From: Slackia sp. ZJ119
GTDB lineage: Bacteria > Actinomycetota > Coriobacteriia > Coriobacteriales > Eggerthellaceae
NCBI RefSeq assembly: GCF_011039175.1
Contig: NZ_JAAKEN010000001.1
Coordinates: 186,001-250,000, forward strand
Reading direction: 5' to 3'
Length of the DNA: 64,000 bases
Shown in pieces: positions 42,303 through 54,432 of this stretch. The position numbers and the translations under genes were made by a program. The stretch's first letter is position 1, and the number at the start of each line of letters is the position of its first letter. Under the pieces are notes generated by a model that was given only the letters and a program-made list of their open reading frames with translations, did no database searches and was not told the origin of the DNA.

Positions 42303-43397
42303 ATGAGCGATTTCTGGACAAACCTCACCACCCTCGTGCGCAGCGACCGGCTCGCGTTCGTCGTTGCGATCGTGGTTATCGTCGTGGTCACGGCCATCGT
42401 GTCGCGCCTGGTCACGCGCTTTTTGCGCAAAATGCTGCACTACAACAAGGAAAACAACCTGCCCTCGTCGTCCATTTTCGTGAACATCGCGCGGGCGGGC
42501 ATCTGGATCGTCGGGCTGTGCGTGCTGCTGTCGACCTGCTTCAACGTCAACGTCAGCGCCATGATCGCGGCCCTCGGCGTCGGCGGCATTGCGGTGTCGC
42601 TCGGCTTTCAGACCACGCTTTCCAACATCATCGCCGGCCTGCAGATCTCGCTTTTGCACATCGTCAAGCCCGGCGACAACATCACCGTGTCGAACAACAC
42701 CGGCGTCGTCAAGGACGTGAACTGGTGGAACACGACCATCGTCAACCCTGGCGGCAACAAGATCCTCGTGCCGAACTCCAACATCGTGTCGTCGGTGCTC
42801 GTGCATCGGGCGTCGGCCAACCACGGCAGCGTGGACGTGGTCGTGACGGCGGGCGGCAGCGAGATCGAGCGGGTGTCGCGCAGCATCGAGGACGCGGCGG
42901 CGCGTGCGGCGGCGCTCGTGGGGCCGGTTGAGAAGGCGCCGGCCATCAGCTATTCGGCGATCGTGGCCGACGGGCTGAAGGGCTCCATCGCGTTTGCGAT
43001 GGAGCAGGCAAGCGACGTGCCGGCGGCAAGCGACGCGATCATCCGGGCGGTGTCGCCTTTGGTGCACGCGGAAAGCCCCGACGAGGTCGAACGCGTGCTG
43101 GAAGAGCAGCTGTCCCAGATCACCGGGCGGTTGGAAGGCGAGGCGGCCGATGCGGCCGCAGCGCCGGCCGCAAGCGGGCAAGAGGCGCCCTTGCCGCCCA
43201 AGCCGCTGGTGGGAGAAGGCGGCTCGGTGGTCGACCGGGCGGCGGCCACGGCTTCGACGTTGGAAGCGGCGCTGCTTGGGAAGCAGACGGCCAAGCGCCG
43301 CATCGCCGCCGTGCTGAACAACTGGCGCAAGGGGCGCCACCACGGCACGCCGCATCCTCAGGGAAAGGGGCAAAAAGGGCCGAAAGGGGCGAAGTAA
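42303..43397 (+). CDS. Small-conductance mechanosensitive channel (MscS family)
   Basis: A 364-aa membrane channel, ATG 42303. Three N-terminal helices; the pore-lining TM3 has the usual Gly/Ala packing (MIAALGVGGIAVSLGFQTTL). The beta domain follows (PGDNITVSNNTGVVKDVNWW, ILVPNSNIVS), then an alpha/beta cytosolic vestibule. After residue about 275 there is an additional Ala/Lys-rich, basic tail ending in KGQKGPKGAK, not part of the core family. It releases solutes on osmotic downshock. The 209 bp before it are GC-rich with no gene. Confidence 0.92.
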   Translation: MSDFWTNLTTLVRSDRLAFVVAIVVIVVVTAIVSRLVTRFLRKMLHYNKENNLPSSSIFVNIARAGIWIVGLCVLLSTCFNVNVSAMIAALGVGGIAVSLGFQTTLSNIIAGLQISLLHIVKPGDNITVSNNTGVVKDVNWWNTTIVNPGGNKILVPNSNIVSSVLVHRASANHGSVDVVVTAGGSEIERVSRSIEDAAARAAALVGPVEKAPAISYSAIVADGLKGSIAFAMEQASDVPAASDAIIRAVSPLVHAESPDEVERVLEEQLSQITGRLEGEAADAAAAPAASGQEAPLPPKPLVGEGGSVVDRAAATASTLEAALLGKQTAKRRIAAVLNNWRKGRHHGTPHPQGKGQKGPKGAK

Positions 43398-43405
43398 GCC
43401 TCTTC

Positions 43406-44347
43406 TTACATTACGGCGCCCAGGAAGGACACGAGCAGCGGGATGGACGCAAGCGACCCGATCGTCGTCACGAACGTCCCCTGTGCCATCGTTTTCGCGT
43501 TGCCGCCGTACTGGTAGCACAGCATGGTGCCGTTCGTGGCGACCGGCATGCCGGAAATGACCACGATCACGCCGAGCAGCAGCTGGTTGTCCACGAGCGG
43601 ATGGAAGATCGCCCACATGACCAGCGGCGCCGCGATGAGCCGCGTCAGCGCCACGACCCACAGCCGCGGCGTGCCCACCAGCTCGCGAGCCGGCAGGTTC
43701 GCGAGCGACGAGCCGACGATCAGCAGCGACGCCGGCGTCGTGAGCGACCCCAGCGTGGCGCACGCGTCTCCCAGCACCGGTACCTGGTGTATGCCGAAAA
43801 GCGTCAGCGCGATGGCCGCCATGCATGCCACGATGGTCGGCGACACAAAGGTGCGCCAGGTCACGACCACTTTCTTCCCCTCGTCGCCGTCTTGGGTCAA
43901 AAACCACGCGCCCACCGTGAACACGAGCAGGTTGAACGGCAGGTTGAACACCGTCGCGTAAATGAGCGCCTCGGGGCCGAAGATGGCCAGCAGCACCGGG
44001 AAGCCGATGAAGCCCACGTTGCCGAAGCACACCATGAACTTGAACACGCCCCTGCGGCCCGCAGGCGTGCGCAATGCGCCCGTGACCAGGTACGCAAGCA
44101 CTATGATGACCACGTAGCTGGCACATGACACCCCGAACGTCACCAGGATGTCGCGCAGCGAAGGCAGGTGCTCGGCCGTCAGCACCGACCCGACGAGCAG
44201 CGCCGGCAGCGCGACCATCAAGATGAGCTTGGACAGCATCCGGTCGAACTCGGCCGTCATGAAGCGGCGCGTCTTCGCCCAATAGCCGACCCCGATGATG
44301 GAGAACAGCGTGACCATCTGGCCGAATATGCTGAAAAGTCCTTCCAT
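43406..44347 (-). CDS. AEC-family transporter
   Basis: A 313-aa integral membrane protein of the auxin efflux carrier family, with two repeats of about five helices. Typical features are the N-terminal FSIIGVGYWAKTRRFM, LSKLILMVALPALLV, NVGFIGFPVLLAIFG in the middle, and PVATNGTMLCYQYGG near the end. Bacterial AEC proteins export or import small carboxylates or malonate; the substrate here is unknown. It shares strand with dapL, whose stop lies 23 bp upstream, so the two may form an operon. Confidence 0.9.
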   Translation of the reverse strand: MEGLFSIFGQMVTLFSIIGVGYWAKTRRFMTAEFDRMLSKLILMVALPALLVGSVLTAEHLPSLRDILVTFGVSCASYVVIIVLAYLVTGALRTPAGRRGVFKFMVCFGNVGFIGFPVLLAIFGPEALIYATVFNLPFNLLVFTVGAWFLTQDGDEGKKVVVTWRTFVSPTIVACMAAIALTLFGIHQVPVLGDACATLGSLTTPASLLIVGSSLANLPARELVGTPRLWVVALTRLIAAPLVMWAIFHPLVDNQLLLGVIVVISGMPVATNGTMLCYQYGGNAKTMAQGTFVTTIGSLASIPLLVSFLGAVM

Positions 44348-44370
44348 GCGGCAGCGCGGGCGTTCGCGTT

Positions 44371-45591
44371 CTACGCCTTGAGCGCTTGCACGCGCACCAT
44401 GGCCTCCTTGGTGGCCTCGGCGTCGCCGAACGCGGTGAAGCGGATGTATCCTTCGCCGGCCGGACCGAAGCCCGCGCCTGGCGTCGTGATGATGTTCGCC
44501 TCTTCAAGCAGCTTGTTGAAGAAGTCCCAGCTGCCCATGCCGTCGGGCGTCTTGCACCAAATGTAGGGGCTGTTCACGCCGCCGAACACCTCGAAGCCCG
44601 CCTCGGTCAGCCCCTCGCGGATCACGCGGGCGTTCTCGCGGTAGTGCGCGATGGCCTCGTCGATCTGGCGGGCGCCTTCCGGCGTGTACACGGCCGCCGC
44701 GCCCTTCTGGATGACGTAGCTGGCGCCGTTGAACTTCGTCGTCTGCCGGCGGTTCCACAGGCCGTTGAGGCTCACGCCGTCGCGCACGAGCGCCTTGGGG
44801 ACCACGGTGCAGCCGCAGCGTGCGCCCGTGAAGCCGGCGGTTTTGCTGAACGACCGGAACTCGATGGCGCACGTCTTCGCGCCGGGGATCTCGTAGATGG
44901 AGTGCGGCACGTCGTCTTGCGTGATGAAGCGCTCGTAGGCGGCGTCGAACATGATGATGGCGTCGTGGTCGTTGGCGTAGTCGACCCAGGCTTTCAGCTG
45001 GTCGAACGTCAGCGCCGTGCCGGTGGGGTTGTTCGGCGAGCACAGATAGATCACGTCGACGTCTTCTTCGGGCAGCGCGGGGCAGAAGCCGTTTTCGGCG
45101 GTCGTGGGCATGTAGACGATGTTCGTCCAGCCCTGCGCGTCCTCGTCGTAGTCGCCCGCGCGTCCGGCCATGGCGTTCGTGTCCACGTACACCGGGTACA
45201 CCGGGTCGCATACGGCGATGCGGCTGTCAAGGGACAGGATGTCGCCGATGTTGCCGCAGTCGCTCTTGGCGCCGTCGGACACGAAAATCTCGTCGTCGTC
45301 GATTTCGACCCCACGTGCGCGGAAGTCGGCCTCGGCGATGGCTTTGCGCAGAAAGTCATAGCCCTGCTCGGGCCCGTAGCCGTGGAACGTTTCGGCGGCG
45401 GCCAGGTCGTCCACGCCTTCGTGCATGGCGGCGACAACGGCGGGAGCCAGCGGCAGCGTCACGTCGCCGATGCCCATCTTGATGAGCTTGGCCTCGGGGT
45501 GCGCCTCTTGGTAAGCGGCGGTGCGGCGGCCGATTTCGGAGAACAGGTAGCTGCCGGGCAGTTTCGTGAAGTTGTCGTTGATGTGCGCCAT
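44371..45591 (-). CDS. dapL: LL-diaminopimelate aminotransferase
   Basis: A 406-aa PLP-dependent class I/II aminotransferase converting tetrahydrodipicolinate directly to LL-diaminopimelate for lysine and peptidoglycan. ATG 45591 has AAAGGAG upstream and yields [20 protein letters not shown], the usual DapL start; the frame running on to 45852 passes through a tRNA and is spurious. Family motifs are [53 protein letters not shown] and the PLP lysine in [14 protein letters not shown]. DapL marks the one-step variant of the pathway used by many anaerobes. Confidence 0.96.
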   Translation of the reverse strand: MAHINDNFTKLPGSYLFSEIGRRTAAYQEAHPEAKLIKMGIGDVTLPLAPAVVAAMHEGVDDLAAAETFHGYGPEQGYDFLRKAIAEADFRARGVEIDDDEIFVSDGAKSDCGNIGDILSLDSRIAVCDPVYPVYVDTNAMAGRAGDYDEDAQGWTNIVYMPTTAENGFCPALPEEDVDVIYLCSPNNPTGTALTFDQLKAWVDYANDHDAIIMFDAAYERFITQDDVPHSIYEIPGAKTCAIEFRSFSKTAGFTGARCGCTVVPKALVRDGVSLNGLWNRRQTTKFNGASYVIQKGAAAVYTPEGARQIDEAIAHYRENARVIREGLTEAGFEVFGGVNSPYIWCKTPDGMGSWDFFNKLLEEANIITTPGAGFGPAGEGYIRFTAFGDAEATKEAMVRVQALKA

Positions 45592-45757
45592 GAAAACTCC
45601 TTTGCGAAATGGAACAAAAACGGTGTTCCGCCATGATACGAGGTCAGCGCATCGGCCGTGTTGCCAGCTGATGAAATGACGAAGGAACACCAGAGAACCG
45701 TTCCCGAAAAGCAAGCAGGCCGTCACGGGAAAACCAGCGACGGCCTGCGATTCTTCA

Positions 45758-45832
45758 TGGTGGTCGGTACAGGATTTGAACCTGTGACCTTGTGCTTGTA
45801 AGGCACCTGCGCTCCCGCTGCGCCAACCGACC
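45758..45832 (-). tRNA. tRNA-Val (anticodon UAC), CCA encoded
   Basis: A 75-nt cloverleaf on the minus strand. Acceptor GGTCGGT pairs with ACCGACC, followed by A73 and encoded CCA. D stem GCGC/GCGC, T arm ACAGG-TTCAAAT-CCTGT. Anticodon loop CTTACAA gives UAC (valine). The anticodon stem has one mismatch at its base. Confidence 0.93.
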
Positions 45833-45983
45833 GGTCCTGTTGCCCAAGGCAACGTCTACGCATTGTCCCACAGAGGCGGCGTCGGCGCAAGGATCGCTCG
45901 CCCAAACGCCACACGTCGGCGTCAGCGGGCGCGGCGCACGGCGGCGTATTCGAGAGCGCCGGCCGATTCAGCTTCGTCGCGCC

Positions 45984-46012
45984 GGGGCAAGGCAGCCTTG
46001 ATCAGCGCTTTT
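45984..46012. repeat. Dispersed short repeat, copy D
   Basis: GGGGCAAGGCAGCCTTGATC followed by AGCGCTTTT matches copies at 28741 and 30071. It lies between tRNA-Val and the feo promoter, in a stretch (45833-46060) without a gene. Confidence 0.5.
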
Positions 46013-46067
46013 TGCAGGGGTTTGCAGCGCAAAATGGAGGTTTCGTGAAGAAAAAAGTTACCCTTGG

Positions 46068-46120
46068 TTGCCATTTCAGCAAGTTAGCTTAGAATAACTC
46101 TTTGTTAGAAGAAGCTAACT
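46068..46120 (+). promoter_or_regulatory. feo promoter overlapped by two inverted DtxR-like sites
   Basis: TTGCCA (46068-46073), 16 bp, TAGAAT (46090-46095) forms the promoter. Two copies of AGTTAGCTT-NNNN-TAAC lie on it in opposite orientation: 46082-46098 on the plus strand and 46120 back to 46104 on the minus strand. Each resembles half of a DtxR/IdeR box (TTAGGTTAGSCTAACCTAA). Site 1 covers the -10, so binding would repress. A DtxR-family gene lies at 53857. Confidence 0.6.
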
Positions 46121-46167
46121 ATTCCGCACAAAAGCGGATATGTGGCGTTTGTCGAAGGAGAAGACGG

Positions 46168-46455
46168 ATGGAAGCGACAGCGACGGGGACAGCCATGGCT
46201 GCGAAAGACTCATCGGCCGGCGCATCGATGCCGCAGGTCCCGCTTGCCTTTTTGGAAAGCGGCCGGCACGGCGTCGTCGTGAAGGTGCGTGGGCGCGACG
46301 AGCAGCGCCGTCATCTGGAAAACCTCGGCTTTGCGGCAGGAGCGCCGATCGGCGTGGCGTCGCACGTCGCCGGCGACCTTATCGTGGAGGTGAAAGGCAC
46401 GCGCGTGGCGCTTTCCCGCGAAGCCGCCATGAAGGTCGTCGTGGCCGCCGGTTAG
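46168..46455 (+). CDS. FeoA-domain protein (first copy)
   Basis: A 95-aa protein, ATG 46168 with AAGGAG upstream; the frame upstream to 46102 is not needed. After a variable leader of about 25 residues, the SH3-like FeoA domain reads GRHGVVVKVRG, RRHLENLGFAAGAPIGV and LIVEVKGTRVALSREAAMKV. FeoA supports the FeoB ferrous-iron permease on the cytosolic side. Two FeoA genes in tandem before feoB are found in several anaerobes. It is the first gene of the feo operon. Confidence 0.9.
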   Translation: MEATATGTAMAAKDSSAGASMPQVPLAFLESGRHGVVVKVRGRDEQRRHLENLGFAAGAPIGVASHVAGDLIVEVKGTRVALSREAAMKVVVAAG

Positions 46456-46489
46456 GCCGCCGTCTTCCAACCGAGAAAGGAGCAAGCCG

Positions 46490-46732
46490 ATGCCAACGAT
46501 CCAGCCCGCCGAAAAAACCCTGCGCGACGTGGGCGTAGGGCAGTCCGCCACCGTTTGCCGCCTTGCCGGCGCAGGCGCCCTCAAGCGCCATCTCATGGAC
46601 ATGGGCATCACGAAAGGCACCGACGTGTTCGTGCGCAAGGTGGCGCCGCTGGGCGATCCCCTCGAGGTCACCGTGCGCGGCTACGAGCTGAGCCTACGCA
46701 AAGAGGAAGCGGCGTCGGTGCTCGTGTCGTGA
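46490..46732 (+). CDS. feoA: FeoA (second copy)
   Basis: An 80-aa cytosolic SH3-like protein, ATG 46490 with GAAAGGAG upstream. It has the canonical FeoA pattern: [40 protein letters not shown], and [20 protein letters not shown]. It is closer to typical FeoA than the first copy and lies 72 bp before feoB. It probably interacts with FeoB during iron uptake. Confidence 0.94.
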   Translation: MPTIQPAEKTLRDVGVGQSATVCRLAGAGALKRHLMDMGITKGTDVFVRKVAPLGDPLEVTVRGYELSLRKEEAASVLVS

Positions 46733-46803
46733 GCGCGGGACCAAGACGCTGCAAGCAAACCCAGGCTGCGCCGTTGCAGCCGTTCTCTGAGAAAGGAAGT
46801 GCC

Positions 46804-49122
46804 ATGGGGGCACGCATCGCTCTTGCCGGCAACCCGAATTGCGGCAAGACCACCCTGTTCAACCAGCTGACCGGCGCAAACCAGTACGTCGGCAACTGGC
46901 CCGGCGTCACGGTCGAGAAGAAGGAAGGCGCCTACAAGGCCGCGCCGGACGTGACGGTCACCGACCTGCCGGGCGTCTATTCGCTGTCGCCCTATTCGCC
47001 CGAAGAGGTCGTCACGCGCGACTATCTGCTCGAAGGCGGCCCCGACGTGGTCATCAGCATCGTCGACGCTGCGAACCTCGAGCGCAACCTGTATCTGACG
47101 ACGCAAATCCTCGAGCTGGGCGTTCCGGTCGTCGTCGCGCTCAACATGATGGACGTCGTCAGCAAAAACGGCGACAAGATCGACGCGACCCGCCTGTCGC
47201 GCGATTTGGGCTGCCCCGTCGTGGAGATGAGCGCCCTGAAGGGCAGCGGCGTGGACGAGGCCATGAACGCGGCTTTGCGCCTGGCCGACGCGCCGCAGGC
47301 CCCGAAACCGACGTATCGCTTCGACGCGGCCGTGGAAGACGCGCTCGGCGAGATCGCCCGCATCGTTTCCGCCGACGCGCCCGATCTCGTCAGCCGCTGG
47401 CACGCCGTCAAGCTCTTCGAGGGAGAAGCCCGCGCGATCTCGGCGTTGAAGCTTGAAAAGCAAACGCTTGACCAGGTGAAAGCCGTCCGCGAACGCGTGG
47501 AGGAGGCCTGCGGCGACGACGCCGAGTCCATCGTCGTCGGCGAGCGCTACGACGCCATCGCGCACCTCGTTGACGCGTGCGCCGTCAGGTCGGCTCGCGG
47601 CATGACGCTCACGCAGAAGATCGACCGCGTGGTCACGAGCCGCGTGCTGGGCATTCCTGTCTTCATCGCCGTCATGTTCGCGGTGTACTGGCTTTCGGTG
47701 TCCATCGGCGGATCGATCGTGACCGACTGGGCCAACGACGGCATCTCCGGCGACGGCTGGCTCTACACCGGAGGCGCCGCCTACGAACAAGCCGTGGCCG
47801 ACTGGGAGGAAACCGGCGAGGCGGCCGGCCTGCCCGAGCCCGATCCTGCCGAATACGGCCTGTTCGTTCCCGGCCTGACCCCTGTCGTCACCGGCGCTTT
47901 GGAATCCATCGGAGCGGCCCCGTGGGTGGTCAGCCTGTGCGTCGACGGCGTCGTGGCCGGCGTCGGCGCGGTCATCGGCTTCATTCCGCAGCTCGTCATC
48001 CTCTTCTTGCTGCTCGGCTTCTTGGAAGGCTGCGGCTATCTTGCCCGCGTCGCCTTCATCATGGACCGCGTCTTTCGCCGTTTCGGGCTGTCGGGCAAAA
48101 GCTTCATTCCCATGCTCATAGCCAGCGGCTGCGGCGTGCCGGCGGTCATGGCCACCAAGACCATCGAGAACGAGCGCGACCGCCGCATGACCATCATGAC
48201 CACGACGATGATCCCCTGCGGCGCGAAGCTGCCCATCATCGCGCTCGTCTTCGGTGCGTTGGCCGGCGGCGACTACGAGTCCACCTGGTGGGTTGCGCCG
48301 GTCTTCTACTTCTTGGGCCTGGCCGCCATCATCGTGTCGTGCATCATGCTCAAGAAGTTCCGCGCATTTGCAGGCGACGCGACGCCGTTTGTCATGGAGC
48401 TGCCGGCCTACCACCTTCCCACCGTCAAAAACGTGCTTTTGTCCATGTGGGAGCGCGTGAAGAGCTACGTCGTGAAAGCCGGCACCATCATCTTCCTGTC
48501 GTCGATGGCCATTTGGTTCCTCATGAACTTCGGCATGGTCGACGGATCGTTCGGCCTGCTTGACGCCGAAGCGGACGGGTACATTGACAACAGTCTGATG
48601 GCAGGCCTTGGCAGCGGCTTGGCGTGGATCTTCGCGCCGCTGGGCTTCGGCAGCTGGGAAAGCGCCGTCACGAGCATCACCGGCCTCGTCGCGAAGGAGA
48701 ACGTCGTTGCGACCGTGGGCATTCTGACGAGCCTTGGCGAAGCGGGCGAGACGGATCCGACGCTGTGGTCCGCGTTCGCCGCAATGCTTGGCGGCTCTTC
48801 GGCGGCGATCATGGCGTTTTGCGCCTTCAACCTGCTGTGCGCGCCGTGCTTTGCGGCCATCGGCACCATCCGCCGCCAGATGGCCAGCGCGAAGTGGACG
48901 TGGGCGGCCATCGGGTACATGTGCGCGTTCGCGTGGTGCGTCGCGCTCGTGATCTACCAGATCGGCGGGCTGTTTGCCGGGGAAGTGGCCTTCGGGCTGT
49001 GGACGGTCGTCGCCTTCCTCGTGCTTGCCGGCATGCTGTTTCTGCTGCTGCGCCCCGCCTCGAAGCCTCGCGCCGACCAGAGCGCCCCGTCGCACCTGGA
49101 GCTTGACCGCGCGTCTGCCTAG
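46804..49122 (+). CDS. feoB: Ferrous iron transporter FeoB
   Basis: A 772-aa polytopic membrane protein. ATG 46804 follows AAAGGAAG. The N-terminal G domain has [16 protein letters not shown] (P-loop), [12 protein letters not shown] (switch I), DLPGVYSL (G3) and NMMD (G4), followed by a helical GDI domain. The membrane core contains two Gate motifs ([32 protein letters not shown]). A short insertion of about 30 polar residues after the first helix ([14 protein letters not shown] onwards) faces outward. It imports Fe(II) driven by or gated by GTP. Probable control is by a DtxR-type repressor. Confidence 0.97.
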   Translation: MGARIALAGNPNCGKTTLFNQLTGANQYVGNWPGVTVEKKEGAYKAAPDVTVTDLPGVYSLSPYSPEEVVTRDYLLEGGPDVVISIVDAANLERNLYLTTQILELGVPVVVALNMMDVVSKNGDKIDATRLSRDLGCPVVEMSALKGSGVDEAMNAALRLADAPQAPKPTYRFDAAVEDALGEIARIVSADAPDLVSRWHAVKLFEGEARAISALKLEKQTLDQVKAVRERVEEACGDDAESIVVGERYDAIAHLVDACAVRSARGMTLTQKIDRVVTSRVLGIPVFIAVMFAVYWLSVSIGGSIVTDWANDGISGDGWLYTGGAAYEQAVADWEETGEAAGLPEPDPAEYGLFVPGLTPVVTGALESIGAAPWVVSLCVDGVVAGVGAVIGFIPQLVILFLLLGFLEGCGYLARVAFIMDRVFRRFGLSGKSFIPMLIASGCGVPAVMATKTIENERDRRMTIMTTTMIPCGAKLPIIALVFGALAGGDYESTWWVAPVFYFLGLAAIIVSCIMLKKFRAFAGDATPFVMELPAYHLPTVKNVLLSMWERVKSYVVKAGTIIFLSSMAIWFLMNFGMVDGSFGLLDAEADGYIDNSLMAGLGSGLAWIFAPLGFGSWESAVTSITGLVAKENVVATVGILTSLGEAGETDPTLWSAFAAMLGGSSAAIMAFCAFNLLCAPCFAAIGTIRRQMASAKWTWAAIGYMCAFAWCVALVIYQIGGLFAGEVAFGLWTVVAFLVLAGMLFLLLRPASKPRADQSAPSHLELDRASA

Positions 49123-49219
49123 CGGGGTTTCATCCGGGCCCGGCGCCGCGTCGGGCCCGGCCCTTCGATCCGCCGCCGCTGTGCTATGCTTTCCGCCTTA
49201 CCTATGTATAAGGAGTCCC

Positions 49220-49474
49220 ATGATCCCCTTTGACGTGACCCCCGGCACCGTCGTCGTTGTGCTCGTGCTGGCCGTGCTCGTGTTTTTGGCGGTGCGCCGC
49301 CTGGCGAGAAACGGCTTGTGCGACTGCCACAAAGACAACGGCCGCAAAGGCGACGGCCGCACGACGAGCGGCGTGCGCGGCGGCTGCGCCGGATGTGCCG
49401 GCTGCGCCGCATCGGGAGGCTGCTGCGCCTGCAGCGCCGCTGCCGACCTGGCCCAAAGCGCCGATTGCCGCTAA
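49220..49474 (+). CDS. FeoB-associated Cys-rich membrane protein
   Basis: An 84-aa protein, ATG 49220 with AAGGAG upstream, 97 bp after feoB. One N-terminal membrane helix (TVVVVLVLAVLVFLAVRRLA) is followed by a cytosolic tail with ten cysteines: CDCHKDNGRKG, then GGCAGCAGCAASGGCCACS. This matches the FeoB-associated Cys-rich proteins (virus attachment p12-like) seen behind feoB in anaerobes. A role in passing or sensing iron is presumed, not proven. Confidence 0.85.
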   Translation: MIPFDVTPGTVVVVLVLAVLVFLAVRRLARNGLCDCHKDNGRKGDGRTTSGVRGGCAGCAGCAASGGCCACSAAADLAQSADCR

Positions 49475-49519
49475 ATGGCGAACAGCGCCGCTCGCCACGA
49501 CTTTCATCGGCGAACGGCG

Positions 49520-49547
49520 TTGCTCTTGCGGTTCGATTGGCTATAAT
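49520..49547 (+). promoter_or_regulatory. Promoter of the Hpt/HD-GYP/kinase operon
   Basis: TTGCTC (49520-49525), 16 bp, TATAAT (49542-49547), 55 bp before the Hpt start. The perfect -10 suggests a strong, separately initiated transcript. Confidence 0.6.
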
Positions 49548-49601
49548 CATCGTATCAATACCGAATCAAGCAGTTTTCGTGATTGGTCGAGGACTGAACC
49601 T

Positions 49602-49955
49602 ATGGACATGCAAGCTTTCTATCAATCCGTGCAAGCGGATCTCGACGACGTTCTGGCGTTCTACAAAACGCCGGAGCGGGTGCGAAAATACGTTCGGTCT
49701 GCGCTGCACGACAAGGCGTTCGGACTTCTTGACGACGCCGTGGCCCGCAAAGACTGGGCCGTCGCCTTCAAACAGGCGCATGCCGTCAAAGGCATGTGCC
49801 TGAATTTATGTTTGGGTATTTTTACCGAAATGGTCATCGATTTGGTAGAATGCCTGCGAGGAGGAAACCCTGACGAAGAAGAAGCCCTTCGCGCCTACGA
49901 CCGCGTGAGGCAGGAACATCTTCGCCTTCTTGACCTTGAGGAGGCCTTGTCGTGA
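49602..49955 (+). CDS. Histidine phosphotransfer (Hpt) domain protein
   Basis: A 117-aa four-helix protein. ATG 49602 is preferred; GAGGACTG lies upstream, and a second in-frame ATG is at 49608. The phosphorylatable histidine is H60 in QAHAVKGMCLNL, the canonical AHxLKG pattern with Val in place of Leu. Hpt proteins shuttle phosphate from receiver domains of hybrid kinases to final response regulators. It overlaps the next gene by GTGA, so it is coupled to a receiver/HD-GYP protein and a hybrid kinase, forming a likely complete phosphorelay. Confidence 0.85.
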   Translation: MDMQAFYQSVQADLDDVLAFYKTPERVRKYVRSALHDKAFGLLDDAVARKDWAVAFKQAHAVKGMCLNLCLGIFTEMVIDLVECLRGGNPDEEEALRAYDRVRQEHLRLLDLEEALS

Positions 49956-51522
49956 GTACTGAGAGTTCTGAAGCGTTTACTCTGGATGACGACGCCATCG
50001 TCTCAAAGAGGCGCCCGCAGATCCTCATCGTTGACGACACCGATGTCAACCGAGACATTTTGTCGGATATTCTCGAGCAGGACTACGACGTCTTGGAAGC
50101 GAGCAGCGGCCTTGAGGCCATCGAGGTGCTTCGGTGCCACGAAGGCACGCTGTCGCTCATTCTGCTCGACATCGTCATGCCCGACATGGACGGCTTCGAA
50201 GTGTTGGCGTATTTGCGCAAGAACCGTTGGGCAGAAGACGTCCCCGTCATCGTCATTTCGTCCGAAACGTCGCCGGGCTACGTGAAGAAAGGCTTTGAGC
50301 TGGGCGTGAACGACTATGTCAGCCGCCCGTTCGACCCTGAGATCATCTTGCGCCGCGTCGCGAACACCATCAGGCTGTTCGCCAAGCAGGAACGTCTAAA
50401 AGACCTCGTCGTCCATTCCATGCAGGAACAGGAAAAGCGCGACACGCTGATGGTGGACATCCTGTCGTCCATCGTGGAATTCCGCAACGGCGAATCAGGC
50501 CTGCACGTCATGCGCATCCGCATCATCTCCGAAATCCTACTGGAAGCCGTGTCGCGCCGTTTTCCGCAGTACGGCCTTTCGTCGACGCGCATCGCCCTCA
50601 TCTCCACGGCGGCCGCCCTGCACGACATCGGCAAGATCACGCTGCCGGGCGCCATTCTCAACAAGCCGGGGAAGCTGACGGCCGAAGAATACGAGATCAT
50701 GAAGACCCATACCGTCATCGGCGACGAAATGTTGCGCGGGCTGCAGCATGGGGCCGACATCGACCTGGTCAAATGCGCTCGCAGCATCTGCCGCTGGCAC
50801 CATGAGCGCTGGGACGGCAACGGGTATCCCGACGGGTTGACAGGCGACGCCATTCCCATCGAAGCCCAGGTCGTGGCGTTGGCCGACGTGTATGACGCCT
50901 TGGTGAGCGAGCGCGTGTACAAACCTGCCTACACGCACGACGAGGCCGTGAACATTATTTTGAGCGGCGGATGCGGCGCGTTCAATCCGGCGCTGCTCGC
51001 CTGCTTTGAACACGAGTCGTTGCGGCTCGAAGAGATGCTGTGCTTGCGCAGCGACGAATCGTACGAGCGCAGCAACGTCGGCATTCGCGTCCAGGAAAGC
51101 CTGGAGGGCCTCGGGCCCGGCATTGCGGGCCGCACGGCGCTTTTGCTCAACAGCGAACGCGAAAAGCTGGCGTATCTGGCGTCAAACTCGCCAGGGCTCG
51201 TGTTCGACTTCGACGCCGATTCCGACACGGTCGAGCTGTACGGCGCTTTGCGCGAAACGCTCGGGCTGCCGCGCACGATCGCCAACACCGTCGAGACCGT
51301 CGCCCGCCGCGCCGAAACCCTGCCGGCGCTGCAGCAGCTGAGCCGGCTTTTCGCCGAGGCTCGGGCGGTCGGGTCTGACGTTTCGTGCGACATGGCGCTG
51401 CCGCTGCCCGGCGGCGGCGAGCTGTCGTGTCGCTTCGAGTCGCATCTGATCTGGATCGACAGCGCCTTGGGGCCGCGTTGCATGGGGGCCATCGGTTCGG
51501 TGTTCCCGCAAAAGGCGCTTGC

Positions 51523-51526
<4 letters not shown>
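49952..51526 (+). CDS. Response regulator with HD-GYP-type phosphodiesterase domain
   Basis: A 524-aa cytosolic protein starting at GTG 49952, overlapping the Hpt stop by 4 bases. Receiver domain residues 22-140 with phospho-acceptor D73 (LLDIVMPDMDG). The HD domain near residues 165-370 has ALHDIGKI and HHERWDGNGYPDGL, the HD-GYP signature (HERxDGxGYP), so cyclic-di-nucleotide phosphodiesterase activity is likely. The last 130 residues form an extra PAS-like domain (YLASNSPGLVFDFDADSDTV) of unknown role. It also overlaps the next kinase gene by GTGA. Confidence 0.9.
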
Positions 51527-53694
<2,168 letters not shown>

Positions 53695-53856
53695 TTCTGC
53701 CGACTCCGCTCAGACGAGCCGGCGCGGGCGGGCTGGCGCCAACGAACGTTTCCTCTTGCCTCTGTCCTTCTCGTGCTGCGGCGAACGTGCGGCGTTGGCG
53801 TTGGGCGGAAGCATGCCGGGGTGTGCTACCATGGAAACAGCACAAAGGAGGATCCG

Positions 53857-54237
53857 GTGGACAAACTCTCAAAATCCCATGAAGACTACCTTGAGGCCAT
53901 CGTCATGCTCGGGGGGACGACGGTGCGGTCGGTGCGGTCGGTCGACATCGCCACGAAGCTGGGCGTGTCCAAGGCCTCTGTGAGCAAGGCCCTCGCGTTT
54001 TTGAAGGAAAACGGCCTCGTTGACCAGCCGTATTACGGCGACATCACCCTGACCGAGGCGGGCTTTTCGTACGGCAGCGCGGTGCTCGACCGCCATCAGA
54101 TGCTCACCGAGTTCCTGTCGAAGGCCGTCGGCATCGACGAGGAACAGGCCGAGAAGGAGGCGTGCATCATGGAGCATGCCATCAGCGACGAGTCGTTTGA
54201 AAAGTGGGAGGCCTACATTCGCACGCTGAATCTGTAA
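53857..54237 (+). CDS. DtxR/MntR-family metal-dependent regulator
   Basis: A 126-aa repressor. GTG 53857 follows AAGGAGGATCCG. Winged HTH: SKSHEDYLEAIVML, VRSVDIATKLGVSKASVSKA, ENGLVDQPYYGDITLTEAG. The dimerisation/metal domain follows: RHQMLTEFLSKAVGI and EKEACIMEHAISDES hold the expected His, Glu and Cys ligands (family EAEKxxCxxEHxxS). There is no SH3-like third domain, as in MntR. Metal specificity (Fe or Mn) is undetermined. It is the best candidate for the inverted sites on the feo promoter 7.7 kb away. Confidence 0.9.
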   Translation: MDKLSKSHEDYLEAIVMLGGTTVRSVRSVDIATKLGVSKASVSKALAFLKENGLVDQPYYGDITLTEAGFSYGSAVLDRHQMLTEFLSKAVGIDEEQAEKEACIMEHAISDESFEKWEAYIRTLNL

Positions 54238-54432
54238 GGGCATGTGAAGAGACGGATCGGCTGCGCTTTTGCGGCCGTGCGCACGCGGGCGGCCGCCGTT
54301 TCGACGCCGCCTTTGCAGCGATTTGCGGCTGTCGCCCATTTGCCTGTGCGGGGGTGCGGCGAGTGTGGTATTCTGTCTGGCGCTGTATGACACGCACATG
54401 AATCGTTCTCCCATACATGAAAGGTTTGTCTT

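Noticed and set aside
45591-45852. N-terminal extension of dapL to 45852
   Set aside because: It would translate through the tRNA-Val gene. ATG 45591 has a good Shine-Dalgarno and matches the family start.
46490-46732. Second FeoA as a broken duplicate
   Set aside because: It is full length with all FeoA motifs, and the first copy differs strongly, so both look functional.
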